Shown: in pieces, positions 1-4,450 of the stretch | Position numbering within the stretch: position 1 is the stretch's first letter | How the letters are laid out: each line of letters starts with the position of its first letter | DNA from: Actinomycetota bacterium | GTDB taxonomy: Bacteria > Actinomycetota > CADDZG01 > WHSQ01 | Length of the DNA: 6,105 nt | Assembly: GCA_019348445.1 (NCBI GenBank) | Contig: JAHWJK010000048.1 | Span: 5,821 to 11,925, forward strand | Reading direction: 5' to 3' | Program-made: the position numbers and the translations under genes | The notes under the pieces: model-generated | What the model was told of the DNA's origin: nothing | What the model saw: the letters and a program-made list of their open reading frames with translations, nothing else | The model's database searches: none

Positions 1-315
1 CTCTGGGCGTTCTTCGCGCCGCGGTCGTTCTTCGACGCGGTTGCGGTGTTCCAGCCGTACAACGAGCATTTCGTCCACGACATCGGCGCGTTCCAGATCG
101 GGCTCGGGGCGGTGCTGGTTCTCGGCGCCTACCTAGCCGATGCACTCTTTGTCGCGTTGGCCGGCGTCGGTATGGGCGCGACGCTGCATCTGATCTCGCA
201 TGTTATGGATCGCGACCTCGGTGGAAACCCGTCATCGGACATCCCGCTGTTGGCGGTCATGACGGGTGCGCTCGTTGCCGGCGCGATCGTGCGAGGTAAG
301 GGGGCGCGGCCCTAA
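1..315 (+). CDS. Small membrane protein, 3' part (5' end outside window)
   Basis: The frame is open from the first base to a TAA at 313-315, giving 104 residues of an incomplete protein. The codon at 46 is an internal GTG, not a convincing start, because the frame continues upstream with LWAFFAPRSFFDAVAVFQPY. Three hydrophobic stretches are visible, around residues 33-50 (IGLGAVLVLGAYLADAL), 50-68 (FVALAGVGMGATLHLISHV) and 84-98 (IPLLAVMTGALVAGAIV). This indicates an integral membrane protein ending in a short basic tail (RGKGARP). The segment FAPRSFFD...PYNEHFVHDIGAFQIGLG recalls a family of small uncharacterised actinobacterial membrane proteins; that is memory, not a search. No function can be assigned. 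The stop overlaps the convergent receiver gene by 4 bases. Confidence 0.75.
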   Translation, partial: LWAFFAPRSFFDAVAVFQPYNEHFVHDIGAFQIGLGAVLVLGAYLADALFVALAGVGMGATLHLISHVMDRDLGGNPSSDIPLLAVMTGALVAGAIVRGKGARP

Positions 316-671
316 GCCGCGGCGTGGCCCCCGCGGCTCACTGCGGCACGTAGATCTTCGATCGCGTTGGAACCGGCTTTAGTGATCTTGCAGTCCGCCC
401 ACGGCGCGGGTCCGTCGGCTCCGGAGAACGAGATGATGCGCGCGTTCGGACAGATCGAACGCAGTCGCTCGGCGACTTCTGCGCCGCTCAGTCCGGGCAA
501 CCCCGTGTCGGTGACAACTACGTCGGGTTTCAGATCGGGGGCGACACGGAGTGCTTGCTCGCCACTAGGAACGGTCTCGACGGCGTCCACGTAGGGCTCG
601 TATTCGAGCATCACGCGCAGAGCGAATCTCAACGCACCGTTGTCCTCGACGACCAGAACTCTGTGGCCCAT
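312..671 (-). CDS. Stand-alone response regulator receiver (CheY-like)
   Basis: This 119-residue protein consists of one receiver domain with no output domain. The usual receiver landmarks are visible: acidic pair E9-D10 in VLVVEDN, phospho-acceptor D55 in VVVTDTGLPGLSG, the switch Ser/Thr at about S83 (IISFSG) and the conserved lysine K98 (KITKAG), which is followed by Ala instead of the usual Pro. All catalytic residues are present, so it should accept phosphate from a histidine kinase and act by protein-protein contact. No kinase is in the window. It starts at ATG 671-669 with no good Shine-Dalgarno, but GGGTAAGTAG lies just upstream. It is the last gene of the minus-strand block, 44 bases after the lipoprotein stop, and ends tail-to-tail (4-base overlap) with the left-edge gene. 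Confidence 0.9.
   Translation of the reverse strand: MGHRVLVVEDNGALRFALRVMLEYEPYVDAVETVPSGEQALRVAPDLKPDVVVTDTGLPGLSGAEVAERLRSICPNARIISFSGADGPAPWADCKITKAGSNAIEDLRAAVSRGGHAAA
315..338 (+). terminator. GC-rich stem-loop after the left-edge gene, possible U-less terminator
   Basis: AGCCGCGG (315-322) and CCGCGGCT (331-338) are perfect 8-bp inverted arms around an 8-base loop. The stem begins on the last base of the TAA stop of the + strand gene, as expected for an intrinsic terminator. No T-run follows, so it would have to be a U-less terminator or simply an RNA 3'-end stabiliser. The same bases encode the C-terminal residues of the convergent receiver protein, so the structure sits inside that coding region. 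Confidence 0.4.
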
Positions 672-715
672 GAGGACTACTTACCCAATAAAGTGCGAAA
701 ACCTGACCAAGCCAG

Positions 716-889
716 CTAATTATCTTCCCGCTCGTCGGTCACCTCTGCTTCGGGGACGTTTTCGCCCGGTGCTTGCTCGAACTCACCGCTCGGGTCGTCT
801 GCTTCGCCCGTGCCGCCGCCATCACACGCTCCGAGGCTCAGCAGCGCGGCACTCAGGAGCGCGATCGCGGCGCGTTTGCGGCTGCGCAT
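716..889 (-). CDS. Small acidic lipoprotein (57 aa)
   Basis: The protein opens with basic MRSRKR, then a hydrophobic core (AAIALLSAALLSLGA) and a lipobox L19-G20-A21-C22. This is a compact type II signal peptide with Cys22 as the predicted lipidated residue. The mature part is only about 36 residues long, rich in Gly, Pro, Asp and Glu (13 acidic residues, one Arg), with no predicted fold. It would be an outward-facing, disordered, negatively charged tail on the membrane. Its ATG follows the TAG of the proline-rich small ORF directly (TAGATG) and has no strong Shine-Dalgarno of its own, so translation probably depends on reinitiation. It ends in EREDN and TAG at 718-716. I do not recognise a named family. 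The signal peptide and lipobox make a real gene likely despite the length. Confidence 0.8.
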   Translation of the reverse strand: MRSRKRAAIALLSAALLSLGACDGGGTGEADDPSGEFEQAPGENVPEAEVTDEREDN

Positions 890-964
890 CTACAGCCCCG
901 GCTTCGGCTCGTCGGGTGGGACCGGCGGTGTTTCCGGCTCGGGCGGTCTCTCGAGATCGATCAT
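890..964 (-). CDS. Proline-rich small protein or leader peptide (24 aa)
   Basis: ATG at 964-962 is preceded by AGGAGGA (974-968), a near-perfect Shine-Dalgarno 3-4 bases from the start and one of the strongest in the window. The product is 24 residues, starts MIDLERPPEPE and ends PDEPKPGL. Nine prolines fall in PP and PxxP patterns, with six acidic and two basic residues. It stops at TAG 892-890, immediately before the lipoprotein ATG, so the two genes are almost certainly translationally linked. It has no signal peptide or membrane segment. It could be a functional microprotein or a leader peptide whose polyproline stretches slow ribosomes and set lipoprotein expression. The evidence is the ribosome site and gene packing, not homology. 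Confidence 0.6.
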   Translation of the reverse strand: MIDLERPPEPETPPVPPDEPKPGL

Positions 965-1029
965 GGCTCCTCCTAGCGGTGGACTAAGAGGGCCGTACCC
1001 GAGCCGGCACGTCGGGAAACGACGACCGA
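965..1029 (-). other. 65-base spacer between lysine-rich and proline-rich genes
   Basis: A weak inverted repeat, CCCGA (998-1002) and TCGGG (1012-1016) around a 9-base loop, is the only structure I see besides the Shine-Dalgarno. It has no T-run and is too short to call a terminator. The spacer could hold a weak hairpin that separates or attenuates the two reading frames. Confidence 0.25.
968..974 (-). promoter_or_regulatory. Strong Shine-Dalgarno (AGGAGGA) for the 24-aa ORF
   Basis: Read on the minus strand, AGGAGGA is followed by GCC and then ATG. It is the main evidence that the 24-residue ORF is translated, and it probably serves the lipoprotein too through coupling. Confidence 0.65.
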
Positions 1030-1128
1030 TTACTTGGTCTTCTTGGCCTTCTTTGCCGCCCGCTTCTCTTTGAGGTTCTTCTTCGGCTCTTTCTTTTCGG
1101 ACTTGCCGCCCTTGTCCTTCGAGGCCAT
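1030..1128 (-). CDS. Lysine-rich basic small protein (32 aa)
   Basis: ATG at 1128-1126 is preceded by AAAAGGAG (1142-1135) at a 6-base spacing, a very good ribosome site. The 32-residue product begins MASKDKGGKSEKKEPKK and ends in alternating KKAKK runs before TAA 1032-1030. It has 14 Lys and one Arg against four acidic residues, with no hydrophobic core, so it should be soluble, largely disordered and strongly cationic. Nucleic-acid or ribosome binding would fit, but nothing in the sequence proves it. From memory, short MxxKDKGGK...LKEKRxAKKAKK proteins occur as unnamed hypotheticals in other actinobacteria; this was not checked. It is the first gene of the minus-strand block, 65 bases before the proline-rich ORF, and faces the lipid-kinase operon across a 118-base gap. 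Confidence 0.75.
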   Translation of the reverse strand: MASKDKGGKSEKKEPKKNLKEKRAAKKAKKTK

Positions 1129-1145
1129 AGCGAGCTCCTTTTGTC

Positions 1146-1157
1146 GGGGTCTACCCC
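1146..1157. promoter_or_regulatory. 12-bp palindrome GGGGT-CT-ACCCC
   Basis: GGGGT (1146-1150) and ACCCC (1153-1157) are perfect 5-bp arms around two bases. The palindrome lies just upstream of the AAAAGGAG ribosome site of the lysine-rich gene, near where its transcript would begin if the promoter proposed at 1161-1189 is real. It could be a protein-binding site. As RNA a 2-base loop is strained, so a DNA operator is the likelier role. Confidence 0.35.
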
Positions 1158-1160
1158 AGC

Positions 1161-1189
1161 ATCTTGGCTGTAGCGGGACGCAAAGCCAA
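1161..1189 (-). promoter_or_regulatory. Candidate promoter for the minus-strand small-protein genes
   Basis: On the minus strand TTGGCT (1189-1184) is followed after 17 bases by CAAGAT (1166-1161). The spacing is ideal, the -35 is moderate (TTG conserved) and the -10 weak (3 of 6 matches to TATAAT). Transcription would begin about 25 bases before the lysine-rich ATG, next to the 1146-1157 palindrome. The two boxes coincide with the arms of an inverted repeat, so some of the resemblance may come from that repeat. Confidence 0.3.
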
Positions 1190-1190
1190 G
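1163..1190. repeat. Perfect 7-bp inverted repeat in the divergent control region
   Basis: CTTGGCT (1163-1169) and AGCCAAG (1184-1190) are exact inverted copies separated by 14 bases, so equivalent positions are 21 bp apart, two helical turns. This geometry suits a dimeric regulator binding one face of DNA between the divergent small-protein and lipid-kinase genes. It could also form an RNA hairpin. Confidence 0.5.
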
Positions 1191-1225
1191 TCGGAAGCCC
1201 CAAATACACGCGGTAGGCATCTGAC

Positions 1226-1246
1226 TACGCTGGGTAAGAAGCGTGG
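1226..1246 (+). promoter_or_regulatory. GGGTAAG motif and possible -10 directly before the lipid-kinase ATG
   Basis: TACGCT (1226-1231) fits the loose actinobacterial -10 pattern TAnnnT, and TGGGTAAGAAG (1231-1241) follows, ending 5 bases before ATG 1247. There is no clear -35 and no classical Shine-Dalgarno. The mRNA may have a very short leader, or the GTAAGAAG stretch may act as a weak ribosome site. The same TGGGTAAGnAG is found 5 bases before the receiver ATG. Confidence 0.3.
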
Positions 1247-2590
1247 ATGGATCTCAGACGCCTGACTCGCTGGGCGGCACGGCGGCACGAGGACGGCCTG
1301 CTCGCGCGCTTCGATCGGCTCGCGGATTCCGGGCTGCTGTGGGCCGGCGCGGCATTCCTTCTGTGGAGTACGCAAACGCGGTCGGGGCGCCGAGCCGGAT
1401 TGCGCGGGCTCTTCAATGCCGCGCTCGCGTGGATCGCTTCGACCCTTCTAGCCAGATGGACGTCTTTCGATCAGCGGGCGGAGGCAACAGCGGCCGCGTT
1501 CGCAACGGGTGCAGCTCTCGAGTCACCCGTTGCGGGCGCGCCCGCTGCTGTCGCGACTGCGATCACGCTCAGACACCGGCGCCCCGAAGGACTCGCCGCG
1601 GCGCTGGGGGGCGCCGGCATCTCGTTTGCGTCGAGTCGGATCTGGCGCGTTCCTCCTAGCGATCGGTCGGACGCGCCGACGGTGTTCCTTCCCGATCACG
1701 CCGAGCCGAGCCCGGACGGCAACGGCCTCTTCATCGCGGTGAACACGGCGTCGGGCAATGGTGACGACACGGGCGTCGAGGAGCTCAGAGATTCGTTACC
1801 CCAGGCGAAGATCGACGAGGTCGAGATCGTCGACGGGACCGAGCTACGGAGATCGCTGGACGAAGCTGCCGAGCATGCGATCGCACTCGGCATCTCGGGA
1901 GGAGACGGCTCCGTCAACACCGCCGCGCAAGTCGCGATCGAGCACGAGAAACCACTGGCGGTGTTTCCGTCCGGGACGCTCAATCACCTCACCGGCGCGC
2001 TCGGGATCGACTGCAGCGATGAAGCGATCGCTGCGGTGAAAGACGGCCACGCCGTGGCTATCGACGTTGCCACTATCGACAACCACGTCTTCGTCAACAC
2101 CGCGAGCTTCGGTTCGTACGTCGAGCTGGTCGACATGCGCGAGAAGCTCGAGAAACGGCTCGGAAAATGGCCCGCCGTCGTCGTCGCTCTGGTTCGGGTG
2201 CTTCGGAAGTCGCGTCCGGTTCGCGTGGAGATCGAGGGCCGCGAGATGAACCTCTGGATGGCATTCATCGGTAATTGCAGGTACTCGCCGAGCGGATTCG
2301 CGCCGTCGTGGCGGAAGCGACTCGATGACGAGCAGATCGATTTTCGCTACGTCGATGCAGGGGCGCGCTTCGCACGTCTTCGTCTCGTCGCTGCCGTCCT
2401 CACCGGCAGACTCGGCCGGTGCAAGGTCTACAAGCAGATGGTCGTCAAGGAGTTGAAGATCAGATCACTCGACGGGCCGCTCCGGCTCGCGCGTGACGGC
2501 GAGACGTTCGAGGCAAGCTCGGAAGACGTGATCGTCCGCAAGCTTCCGACGAGACTCGCGGTCTATTGCCCCCACGAGAAGATCGCGTGA
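1247..2590 (+). CDS. YegS/DagK-type lipid kinase with decayed N-terminal PAP2-like region
   Basis: This 447-residue protein has a C-terminal diacylglycerol kinase catalytic domain, about residues 160-445. Visible motifs are NTASGNG (166-172), the nucleotide-binding GGDGS (218-222), FPSGTLNH (240-247), NTASFG (284-289), NCRYSPSGFAPSW (343-355) and ARDGETFE (415-422) with the conserved DGE. It should phosphorylate a membrane lipid such as diacylglycerol using ATP; the true substrate is unknown. The N-terminal 20-135 region is hydrophobic and includes AAAFATGAALESPVAGAP. It resembles the PAP2 half of known bifunctional PAP2/lipid-kinase proteins, but PSGH, the upstream KxxxxxxRP and the SRxxxxxH motif are absent, so that half is probably catalytically dead. 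ATG 1247 is preceded by GGGTAAGAAG rather than a classical ribosome site. The TGA overlaps the GTG of the next gene by 4 bases. Confidence 0.88.
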   Translation: MDLRRLTRWAARRHEDGLLARFDRLADSGLLWAGAAFLLWSTQTRSGRRAGLRGLFNAALAWIASTLLARWTSFDQRAEATAAAFATGAALESPVAGAPAAVATAITLRHRRPEGLAAALGGAGISFASSRIWRVPPSDRSDAPTVFLPDHAEPSPDGNGLFIAVNTASGNGDDTGVEELRDSLPQAKIDEVEIVDGTELRRSLDEAAEHAIALGISGGDGSVNTAAQVAIEHEKPLAVFPSGTLNHLTGALGIDCSDEAIAAVKDGHAVAIDVATIDNHVFVNTASFGSYVELVDMREKLEKRLGKWPAVVVALVRVLRKSRPVRVEIEGREMNLWMAFIGNCRYSPSGFAPSWRKRLDDEQIDFRYVDAGARFARLRLVAAVLTGRLGRCKVYKQMVVKELKIRSLDGPLRLARDGETFEASSEDVIVRKLPTRLAVYCPHEKIA

Positions 2591-3240
2591 GCACGGCCGC
2601 TCTCAGCCAGCAGAGATTGCGTAATCCGGCGATGAAGAAGGTCTTGCTGGGTCTGGCCGCGCTGCGCACCGTCGTCGCGGTCGCCGCGATCCCTCTCGCA
2701 CCCTTCCTTTACGAAGAGCATTTCGTCGTGCTCGTTCTACTGCGGCCGACGAAAGAGGTGTTCCTGGCGGGTGGGTTCCTCGCGCGCCAGGGCGATGTGA
2801 GTCTCGCGCTGCTGGTGCTGGCAGCCATCCCGCTCAGCATCTTCGGCGTGTGGCTCTTCTATCTGCTCGGCAGGTCGTTCTCTAAGGAGATCCACGCGGA
2901 CAAGATGCCGGGCTTCGCAGCACGGATCCTCACGCCGGAACGGATCAAGACGTTCGAGCGCTCGCTCGACAAGAAGGGACCGAAGCTCATCTTCCTAGGG
3001 CGTCTCGCCGTCCTCAGCTCTGCGACCGTCGCGGCCGCCGCGGGTGCGGCGAAGCTCGAGCCGAAGAAGTTCTTCCCCTACGACGTGGCGGGCGGGATCC
3101 TGTCGATCGCGTACACGGTGGCGGCCGGGTGGTTCCTGGGGGAGGCTTACGAGAAAGCCGGCCCGTGGATCACGGTCGCAGGTGTCGTGGCGTTGGTCGG
3201 CTTCGCGTTCATCCTCGGTAGGAGCTTGCAGAAAGACTGA
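2587..3240 (+). CDS. DedA/VTT-like (SNARE-associated) membrane protein
   Basis: I chose GTG 2587 because it overlaps the kinase stop as GTGA and follows a weak GAGAAG. This gives 217 residues. An in-frame ATG at 2566 lies inside the kinase, and ATG 2632 (202 residues) is the alternative. Hydrophobic segments lie around residues 18-40, 45-66, 72-95, 134-155, 166-183 and 193-211. The layout follows DedA proteins: LRPTKEVFLAGGFLARQG (52-69) matches the re-entrant P-x-P-x-E region, GVWLFYLLGR (87-96) the G-x-x-x-x-Y-x-x-GR segment, KKGPKLIFLGRL (129-140) the G-x-x-x-x-x-x-GR segment, and YTVAAGWFLGEAYE (176-189) the W-x-x-x-G-Y end. The acidic residue usual after the first Gly is Val88, and the second conserved Arg after GR is absent. 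Family members include polyprenyl-phosphate flippases. Here it may move or handle a phospholipid or lipid carrier; this is inferred from neighbours. Confidence 0.68.
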   Translation: MSTAALSQQRLRNPAMKKVLLGLAALRTVVAVAAIPLAPFLYEEHFVVLVLLRPTKEVFLAGGFLARQGDVSLALLVLAAIPLSIFGVWLFYLLGRSFSKEIHADKMPGFAARILTPERIKTFERSLDKKGPKLIFLGRLAVLSSATVAAAAGAAKLEPKKFFPYDVAGGILSIAYTVAAGWFLGEAYEKAGPWITVAGVVALVGFAFILGRSLQKD

Positions 3241-3989
3241 TGAAGAGAGGTCTTCCGGAGTGGGCGCAGCGCCGGCTCGATCCGACGCAGCGCTACGGGC
3301 TGCGCCTCACGCTCTTTGGTCTCGCCGCGGTGCTCGTCGCGGTCCCGTTCTCGTTCCTGCTGTTACAGGTGCTCGGTACCGGTCCGGTCACCGAAGTCGA
3401 TCGCGACGTCGCGCAAGCCGTCTACGACGTCACCCACGACTCGCAGATCCTGATCGCGATCTCCCGCGTGCTGAGCTTCCTCGGAGTGCCGCCGTGGTTC
3501 TACCTGACGATCGGTGCCAGCGCGCTGTGGTTCTACAAGAGGGGGTTCTGGCGCGTGTCGTTGTTCCTCGTCGCGACCCCTCTGATCGGAGGAACGATCA
3601 GCTCTGCGGTCAAGATCCTCGTGGATCGGCCGCGTCCCTTCTTCGACGAGCCGATCGCGGAGGCGCTCGGAAAGAGTTTCCCTTCGGGCCACGCGATGTC
3701 GGCGACCGTTGGTTACGGCACGATGCTGCTCGCGTTCTTGCCGTTCATCCCACGGAGGTGGCGGACGCGAGCGATCGTCGGTTACGTCGTGCTCGTGCTT
3801 CTCATCGCGGCGTCGCGACTCGGGCTCGGCGTGCACTACCTGAGCGACGTCATCGGCGGCATCATCCTCGGAGCCGCGTGGCTGGCCGTCTCGGTCGCGA
3901 TCTTCCGCGTGTGGCGGATCGAGCAGCGCAAACCGACGGTCGATCTCGTTGAGGGGGCCGAGCCCGAGGTCGCGCGAAACGCGTCGTGA
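3240..3989 (+). CDS. PAP2-family membrane phosphatase, all catalytic motifs present
   Basis: This is a 249-residue integral membrane protein. The three phosphatase motifs are complete: K125-ILVDRP-R132-P133 (KxxxxxxRP), F147-PSGH-151, and S192-R193-LGLGV-H199-YLS-D203 (SRxxxxxHxxxD) with the nucleophilic His199. Hydrophobic segments are around residues 22-46, 68-98, 105-124, 156-170, 177-191 and 205-222. The C-terminus is short and charged. PAP2 enzymes remove phosphate from phosphatidate, phosphatidylglycerol phosphate or undecaprenyl pyrophosphate at the outer face of the membrane; the sequence does not say which. The ATG overlaps the previous TGA by one base (TGATG), so it is translationally coupled to the DedA-like gene, and the next gene starts inside its stop. 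An intact PAP2 beside a kinase whose own PAP2 half has decayed suggests that the activity is provided in trans. Confidence 0.93.
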   Translation: MKRGLPEWAQRRLDPTQRYGLRLTLFGLAAVLVAVPFSFLLLQVLGTGPVTEVDRDVAQAVYDVTHDSQILIAISRVLSFLGVPPWFYLTIGASALWFYKRGFWRVSLFLVATPLIGGTISSAVKILVDRPRPFFDEPIAEALGKSFPSGHAMSATVGYGTMLLAFLPFIPRRWRTRAIVGYVVLVLLIAASRLGLGVHYLSDVIGGIILGAAWLAVSVAIFRVWRIEQRKPTVDLVEGAEPEVARNAS

Positions 3990-4360
3990 CGCGCTGGCTC
4001 GTCGACGCGATGAACGTGATCGGGTCGCGCCCCGACAAATGGTGGAACGACCCGAAGAAGGCGATGAGGGAGTTCGCCGTGACGCTGGATGACTTCGCCA
4101 CCAGGACCGGAGACGAGGTGACGGTGGTCTTCGACACCGACCCCGGCCCCCTCGAAGGCATCCACACGATCGAGCCCGTCATCGCGCGGCGGCGGGGGCG
4201 CAACGCGGCCGATCACGAGATCGAGCAGATCGTCGCGGCCGACGACGAGCCCGGGAGCCTCAGGGTCGTCACGTCGGACCGGCGCCTCGTGGAGAAGGTC
4301 ACCGAGCTGGGAGCCAAGGTGACCAGCTCGGGCCGCTTCCGGAACCAGCTCGACGCCTAG
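3986..4360 (+). CDS. YacP-like NYN domain ribonuclease
   Basis: The 124-residue protein is a single NYN/PIN-like domain of the YacP (DUF901) type. LVDAMNVIGSRPDKWW (5-20) carries D7 and N10, VTVVFDTDP (45-53) has D50, NAADHEIEQIV (73-83) has D76, and VVTSDRRLV (94-102) has D98. These acidic residues would coordinate Mg2+ for RNA cleavage. YacP-like proteins are thought to be endoribonucleases in RNA processing; the target is unknown. It starts with GTG 3986, overlapping the PAP2 TGA by 4 bases, and no ATG alternative fits. No hydrophobic segment is present, so it is cytoplasmic. It is the odd member of an otherwise membrane-lipid operon. TAG at 4358-4360 is followed by 90 bases without an obvious terminator. 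Confidence 0.87.
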   Translation: MTRWLVDAMNVIGSRPDKWWNDPKKAMREFAVTLDDFATRTGDEVTVVFDTDPGPLEGIHTIEPVIARRRGRNAADHEIEQIVAADDEPGSLRVVTSDRRLVEKVTELGAKVTSSGRFRNQLDA

Positions 4361-4450
4361 GACGGCCCGGCCCGAACGCGCTCCGTAGCAGGAAGGAAGC
4401 GCTTCGTGGCGAACCGCGGCGGTACGAGACGTTCTCGGGAGGCGCCACCT
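4361..4450 (+). other. Gap with two candidate ribosome sites and a palindrome before the secreted protein
   Basis: GGAAGGA (4391-4397) precedes an in-frame GTG at 4406, and GGGAGG (4437-4442) precedes the preferred GTG 4451 by 8 bases. GAAGCGCTTC (4396-4405) is a perfect 10-bp palindrome overlapping the first site. I see no convincing terminator or -35/-10 pair, so the downstream gene may be co-transcribed with the kinase operon or have its own promoter. Confidence 0.35.
4437..4442 (+). promoter_or_regulatory. Shine-Dalgarno GGGAGG deciding the GTG 4451 start
   Basis: GGGAGG sits 8 bases before GTG 4451. Starting there gives a standard short signal peptide beginning MKKALALSSG. The competing GTG at 4406 would add 15 polar residues in front of it. 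Confidence 0.7.

Noticed and set aside
677..710. Full SigB-type promoter before the receiver gene (GTTT ... GGGTAA)
   Set aside because: GTTT and GGGTAA are both present on the minus strand, but only 12 bases separate them, shorter than the consensus spacing, so only the GGGTAAG motif itself is reported.
640..987. 115-residue + strand frame across the small-protein region
   Set aside because: Arg-rich with no ribosome site; the minus strand of the same stretch has a lipobox protein and strong Shine-Dalgarno sites.
998..1016. CCCGA/TCGGG hairpin as a terminator
   Set aside because: Only 5 bp of stem, a 9-base loop and no T-run; kept only as a weak structural note.
984..1220. 78-residue minus-strand frame overlapping the lysine-rich gene
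   Set aside because: No good ribosome site and an Arg/Ser/Pro-rich shadow composition; the 32-codon frame has AAAAGGAG at proper spacing.
3044..3952. 302-residue + strand frame
   Set aside because: It overlaps the DedA-like and PAP2 genes in another frame and is mostly Arg/Ser low-complexity sequence without motifs.
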